A stretch of 64,000 nt of DNA from Phaeobacter sp. B1627. GTDB lineage: Bacteria > Pseudomonadota > Alphaproteobacteria > Rhodobacterales > Rhodobacteraceae. The translations under genes and the position numbers were made by a program. The stretch spans positions 1 to 64,000 of the forward strand of contig NZ_VCNK01000025.1 of the NCBI RefSeq assembly GCF_006265095.1. The letters are read 5' to 3'. Shown here piece after piece: positions 61,275 to 64,000 of the stretch; the first letter of the stretch is position 1, and each line of letters begins with the position of its first letter. The notes under the pieces were generated by a model. That model worked only from the letters and a program-made list of their open reading frames with translations. It did not search any database and was not told the origin of the DNA.

Positions 61275-62282
61275 ATGAGCGAGCCACAGGATCTTTTGTC
61301 CGACATCGAGACGCTGGAAATCAAGCTTCAGGAGGCGCGCCAGTCGATCACCCGCCGGTTCATCGGTCAGGAGCGGGTCGTGGACCTGACCCTCGCGACC
61401 CTGCTGTGTGGGGGCCATGGGCTGTTGATCGGCCTGCCCGGTCTGGGCAAGACGCGGCTTGTAGATGCCCTGTCGACGGTGATGGGGCTGAAGGGCAACC
61501 GGGTGCAGTTCACTCCGGATCTGATGCCTGCGGATATCCTCGGCTCCGAGGTGCTGGACACCGCGCCGGATGGCACCCGGGCGTTCCGCTTTGTCGAGGG
61601 ACCTATTTTCTGTCAACTTCTGATGGCAGATGAAATCAACCGGGCCAGCCCCCGAACCCAATCCGCCCTGCTGCAGGCGATGCAGGAAAAAACCGTGACC
61701 GTCGCGGGCGAAGACCGGCCACTGGACGCCCCCTTCCATGTGCTGGCAACCCAGAACCCGATCGAGCAGGAAGGCACCTATCCGTTGCCAGAAGCCCAGC
61801 TGGACCGGTTTCTTCTGCAGATCGACGTCAATTACCCTGACCGCGAAACAGAGCGCGCGATCCTGCTGGCGACAACCGGTGCCGAAGAAGAAGAGGCTCA
61901 TCAGGTCTTCACCACACAAGAGCTGATCGCGGCGCAGACCCTTTTGCGCCGTATGCCCGTCGGCGAATCCGTGGTGGAGCTGATCCTGGATCTGGTCCGC
62001 GCCTTTCGGCCCGATGAACCGGGCGTATCGGAGCGGGTGGCACAGACCGTGGCCTGGGGGCCGGGACCGCGCGCGGCGCAGGCGCTGATGCTGGCGGTCC
62101 GGGCTCGGGCGCTTTTGCAGGGTCGGCTGGCCCCCAATCCGGAGGATGTCATCGATATGGCCCGGCCTGTGCTGAGCCACCGCATGCAGCTCAACTTTGC
62201 GGCCCGGGCACGGGGCGACAGCCTGGCCAGCCTGATTGATGACACCGCGGCGCAGCTGGTCCGGGCCGAGGCCGCCGCGTGA
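61275..62282 (+). CDS. MoxR-family AAA+ ATPase
   Basis: A 335-residue AAA+ chaperone-like ATPase. Walker A is G-L-P-G-L-G-K-T (53-60), Walker B M-A-D-E-I-N-R-A-S-P, followed by the MoxR block F-H-V-L-A-T-Q-N-P-I-E-Q-E-G-T-Y-P-L-P-E-A-Q-L-D-R-F. GGGAAGGGA precedes the ATG at 61275. MoxR proteins usually work with von Willebrand-type or DUF58 partners, and the DUF58 gene overlaps its stop by 4 nt. Confidence 0.94.
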   Translation: MSEPQDLLSDIETLEIKLQEARQSITRRFIGQERVVDLTLATLLCGGHGLLIGLPGLGKTRLVDALSTVMGLKGNRVQFTPDLMPADILGSEVLDTAPDGTRAFRFVEGPIFCQLLMADEINRASPRTQSALLQAMQEKTVTVAGEDRPLDAPFHVLATQNPIEQEGTYPLPEAQLDRFLLQIDVNYPDRETERAILLATTGAEEEEAHQVFTTQELIAAQTLLRRMPVGESVVELILDLVRAFRPDEPGVSERVAQTVAWGPGPRAAQALMLAVRARALLQGRLAPNPEDVIDMARPVLSHRMQLNFAARARGDSLASLIDDTAAQLVRAEAAA

Positions 62283-63187
62283 GTCTGGCCTCGACCTCCA
62301 GGTCACTGGCCGCACGCGGCCCTGCCGGCCAGATGAGATCGCGCGCCGAAGAGGCCGCAAGCGTCCTGCCGCCGTTGTTGGTGCAGGCACAACAATTGGC
62401 CGGGGCCGTCCTGTTGGGGGACCACGGTCGTCGGCGCGCGGGCGTGGGCGATGATTTCTGGCAATACCGCCCGGTTCAGCAAGGCGACAGCCGCCGTATG
62501 ATTGACCACCGCCGCTCCGCCAGAGGCGATCAGCAATTCGTCCGCGAGCGGGAATGGCAAATCGCTCAGACCGTTCATCTCTGGGTCGATCAGGGTCAAT
62601 CCATGCGCTTTGCCTCTGACGGGGGCCTGCCGCAGAAAATCGAACGGGCGCGACTTTTGGCGCTGGCGGCGGCGGTGCTGATGGTCCGTGGCGGCGAAAG
62701 GGTGGGTCTGACCGGCGGTGTGTTGCCACCGCGGCGCGGCAATGCCCAGATCCTGCGCATTGCAGAGCATTTCACCACCGACGACACCGCGGCCTATGCG
62801 CCGCCCGAACACCGTGGCCTGATCCCGCATGCACGGGCGCTGTTCGTTTCCGACTTTCTCGGTCCGTTCGGGGAGCTGGAAATCGCCTTGACCAAGGCCG
62901 CCGATCGCGGGCTGCGCGGCGTGCTGCTGCAGGTGCTGGACCCGAGCGAAGAGCAGTTTCCCTTTGCCGGCCGCACCCGGTTTGAGAGTATGTCCGCAGA
63001 TGTCCGTCATGAAACGCTGAAGGCCTCGGCCCTGCGGGATCGCTATCTGGAGCGGCTGGCAGAGCGACGGGATGCGCTCAACGCCCTCTGCAGATCGGCC
63101 GGCTGGACCCTGGGCCTGCATCACAGCGGCGACAGTGCCCAATCCGGGTTGCTGTGGCTCTATCACGCATTGGAGCGCCGCCCATGA
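62279..63187 (+). CDS. DUF58 domain-containing protein
   Basis: A 302-residue protein of the MoxR-associated DUF58 group, related to von Willebrand A folds. The core segment is around residues 70-120 (R-M-I-D-H-R-R-S-A-R, then V-R-E-R-E-W, then V-D-Q-G-Q-S-M, a MIDAS-like D-x-S/G-x-S variant). No membrane segment. It starts at a GTG overlapping moxR by 4 nt and overlaps the next gene by 4 nt, so the three are translationally coupled. Confidence 0.9.
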   Translation: MSLASTSRSLAARGPAGQMRSRAEEAASVLPPLLVQAQQLAGAVLLGDHGRRRAGVGDDFWQYRPVQQGDSRRMIDHRRSARGDQQFVREREWQIAQTVHLWVDQGQSMRFASDGGLPQKIERARLLALAAAVLMVRGGERVGLTGGVLPPRRGNAQILRIAEHFTTDDTAAYAPPEHRGLIPHARALFVSDFLGPFGELEIALTKAADRGLRGVLLQVLDPSEEQFPFAGRTRFESMSADVRHETLKASALRDRYLERLAERRDALNALCRSAGWTLGLHHSGDSAQSGLLWLYHALERRP

Positions 63188-64000
63188 CCCTGATCGCGGG
63201 CATCGGTTTCACCAGTCCCTGGCTCCTGTTGGGGTTGCTGGTGCTGCCCCTGCTGTGGTTGCTGCTGCGCGCCATTCCCCCTGCGCCGAAACGCCAGCCC
63301 TTTCCGGCGGTGACCTTGCTGCTCGGGCTGCGCGATGACGAAAGCCTGTCGGACCGCACGCCCTGGTGGTTGCTGCTGCTCCGGATGCTGGCGGTCGCCG
63401 CCGCGATCATCGGCCTGTCCGGTCCGGTTCTGAACCCGGCTCAGGACTACGGAGGTCGCGGCCCTTTGCTGATTGTTCTGGATTCCAGCTGGGCCGGCGC
63501 GCCGAGATGGGATCAGAACCGCGCCCAGATCGAAGCAGAGCTGGCCGAGGCCGGGCGCGCCGGTCGCCCCGTGGCCCTGCTGCGTCTGACCGCGCCGGAG
63601 CCGTTGCAGTTCCTCTCCGCCCCGCAGTGGACCCGCCAGCTCGCCGGGATGGCGCCGCAGCCCTGGACGCCCGGCCCGGCTCAGCTCACACTCGCCCAAG
63701 ACATGATTGCGGCAACCGAAGGGGGCTTTGATACGCTCTGGCTCAGCGATGGGCTGGCGATGGAAGGGCGCGCAGACCTGGTTGCCGCCCTGTCCGATCA
63801 CGGTGAGATCGAGGTCTATGAAAGTGCCACACCGACGCTCGGCCTGCTGCCTGCCACCTACGAAGACGGGGCGATTGTCCTGCGCGCCCAGCGCAGCGCG
63901 TCCGGACTGCCACAGGACATCACCGTGCAGGCGATCGGCCCCGATCCGGGCGGCGCAGAACGCGCCCTGGCCGCCGCCACACTGGCCTTTGAGGCAAACT
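63184..64000 (+). CDS. BatA-type / DUF4159-like membrane protein (partial, runs off the window)
   Basis: The first 272 codons are open to the window edge; the 3' end is missing. Residues 10-30 and 63-82 are hydrophobic segments framing the P-P-A-P-K-R-Q-P-F-P-A-V-T-L-L-L-G-L segment typical of the N-terminal BatA (aerotolerance-regulator) domain. A VWA-like strand follows (L-L-I-V-L-D-S-S-W-A-G). The MoxR-DUF58-this order matches loci whose third gene ends in a DUF4159 domain, but that domain lies outside the window. Confidence 0.85.
   Translation, partial: MTLIAGIGFTSPWLLLGLLVLPLLWLLLRAIPPAPKRQPFPAVTLLLGLRDDESLSDRTPWWLLLLRMLAVAAAIIGLSGPVLNPAQDYGGRGPLLIVLDSSWAGAPRWDQNRAQIEAELAEAGRAGRPVALLRLTAPEPLQFLSAPQWTRQLAGMAPQPWTPGPAQLTLAQDMIAATEGGFDTLWLSDGLAMEGRADLVAALSDHGEIEVYESATPTLGLLPATYEDGAIVLRAQRSASGLPQDITVQAIGPDPGGAERALAAATLAFEAN

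Noticed and set aside
61224-62729. 501-residue minus-strand ORF
   Set aside because: Antisense to moxR and the start of the DUF58 gene; Arg/Gln/Pro-rich without motifs.
1-64000. tRNA, rRNA, CRISPR, transposase or integrase genes
   Set aside because: None recognised when reading the gaps and proteins; no T-arm-like motif, spaced repeat array or DDE/integrase protein was found.

Overview
The window looks like chromosomal DNA of a marine alphaproteobacterium of the Roseobacter group (Rhodobacteraceae). This is inferred from high GC content, tightly packed operons with many 4-nt ATGA/GTGA overlaps, Rhodobacteraceae-type hypothetical families, an alphaproteobacterial-type LexA box, and gene sets typical of that group. 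No rRNA, tRNA, CRISPR array, prophage or insertion sequence was recognised. Nearly all of it is coding; the large antisense ORFs are ordinary high-GC shadows.

Left part (about 0.4-9 kb): a purine (urate/allantoin) catabolic cluster. PuuD urate hydroxylase, UraH, a fused PuuE-UraD protein, AllA, an NCS2 purine permease and AllE surround a LysR regulator. A glycerate 2-kinase follows and could return glyoxylate carbon to glycolysis. Allantoate amidohydrolase/allantoicase and the steps upstream of urate are not here. The first 396 bases are AT-rich and hold two DnaA-box-like sites.

9-16.5 kb: a homoprotocatechuate (3,4-dihydroxyphenylacetate) meta-cleavage operon, hpaFED-(aromatic amino acid decarboxylase)-hpaGHI, divergent from the MarR-type regulator hpaR. 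A candidate promoter has its -10 box inside a palindrome, a likely HpaR operator. The ring-hydroxylating hpaBC genes are absent.

16.6-32 kb: mixed housekeeping and small operons. These include a DUF4139 protein, asd, beta-carbonic anhydrase, an Hpt-like small protein, an M17 aminopeptidase with an NlpC/P60 hydrolase, DUF2794, ArsR and TetR regulators, the translesion factor imuB under a well-formed LexA box, a class II cytochrome c, an AEC transporter, and fghA-sthA-yaiI.

32-47 kb: a DMT transporter; an overlapping HAD / ornithine-cyclodeaminase-like / alpha-beta hydrolase operon; an MFS transporter; zapE; folC and accD; and a 1025-residue ABC-exporter-like membrane protein whose ATPase motifs are destroyed, with about 330 extra residues and a C-terminal cyclic-nucleotide-binding fold. 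That protein is the most unusual gene in the window. A lipoprotein and two Rhodobacteraceae-type unknowns follow, then ada.

47-64 kb: a gpmI-envC-ctpA operon ended by a strong terminator, a short dnaE2 that seems to lack its C-terminal OB domain, an ABC-2 ATPase, a zf-CHCC protein, polA, hyi, and DUF1285 divergent from a moxR-DUF58-DUF4159-type operon that runs off the right edge. Two families of intergenic hairpin repeats each occur twice (11.5 and 56.5 kb; 38.3 and 54.8 kb).
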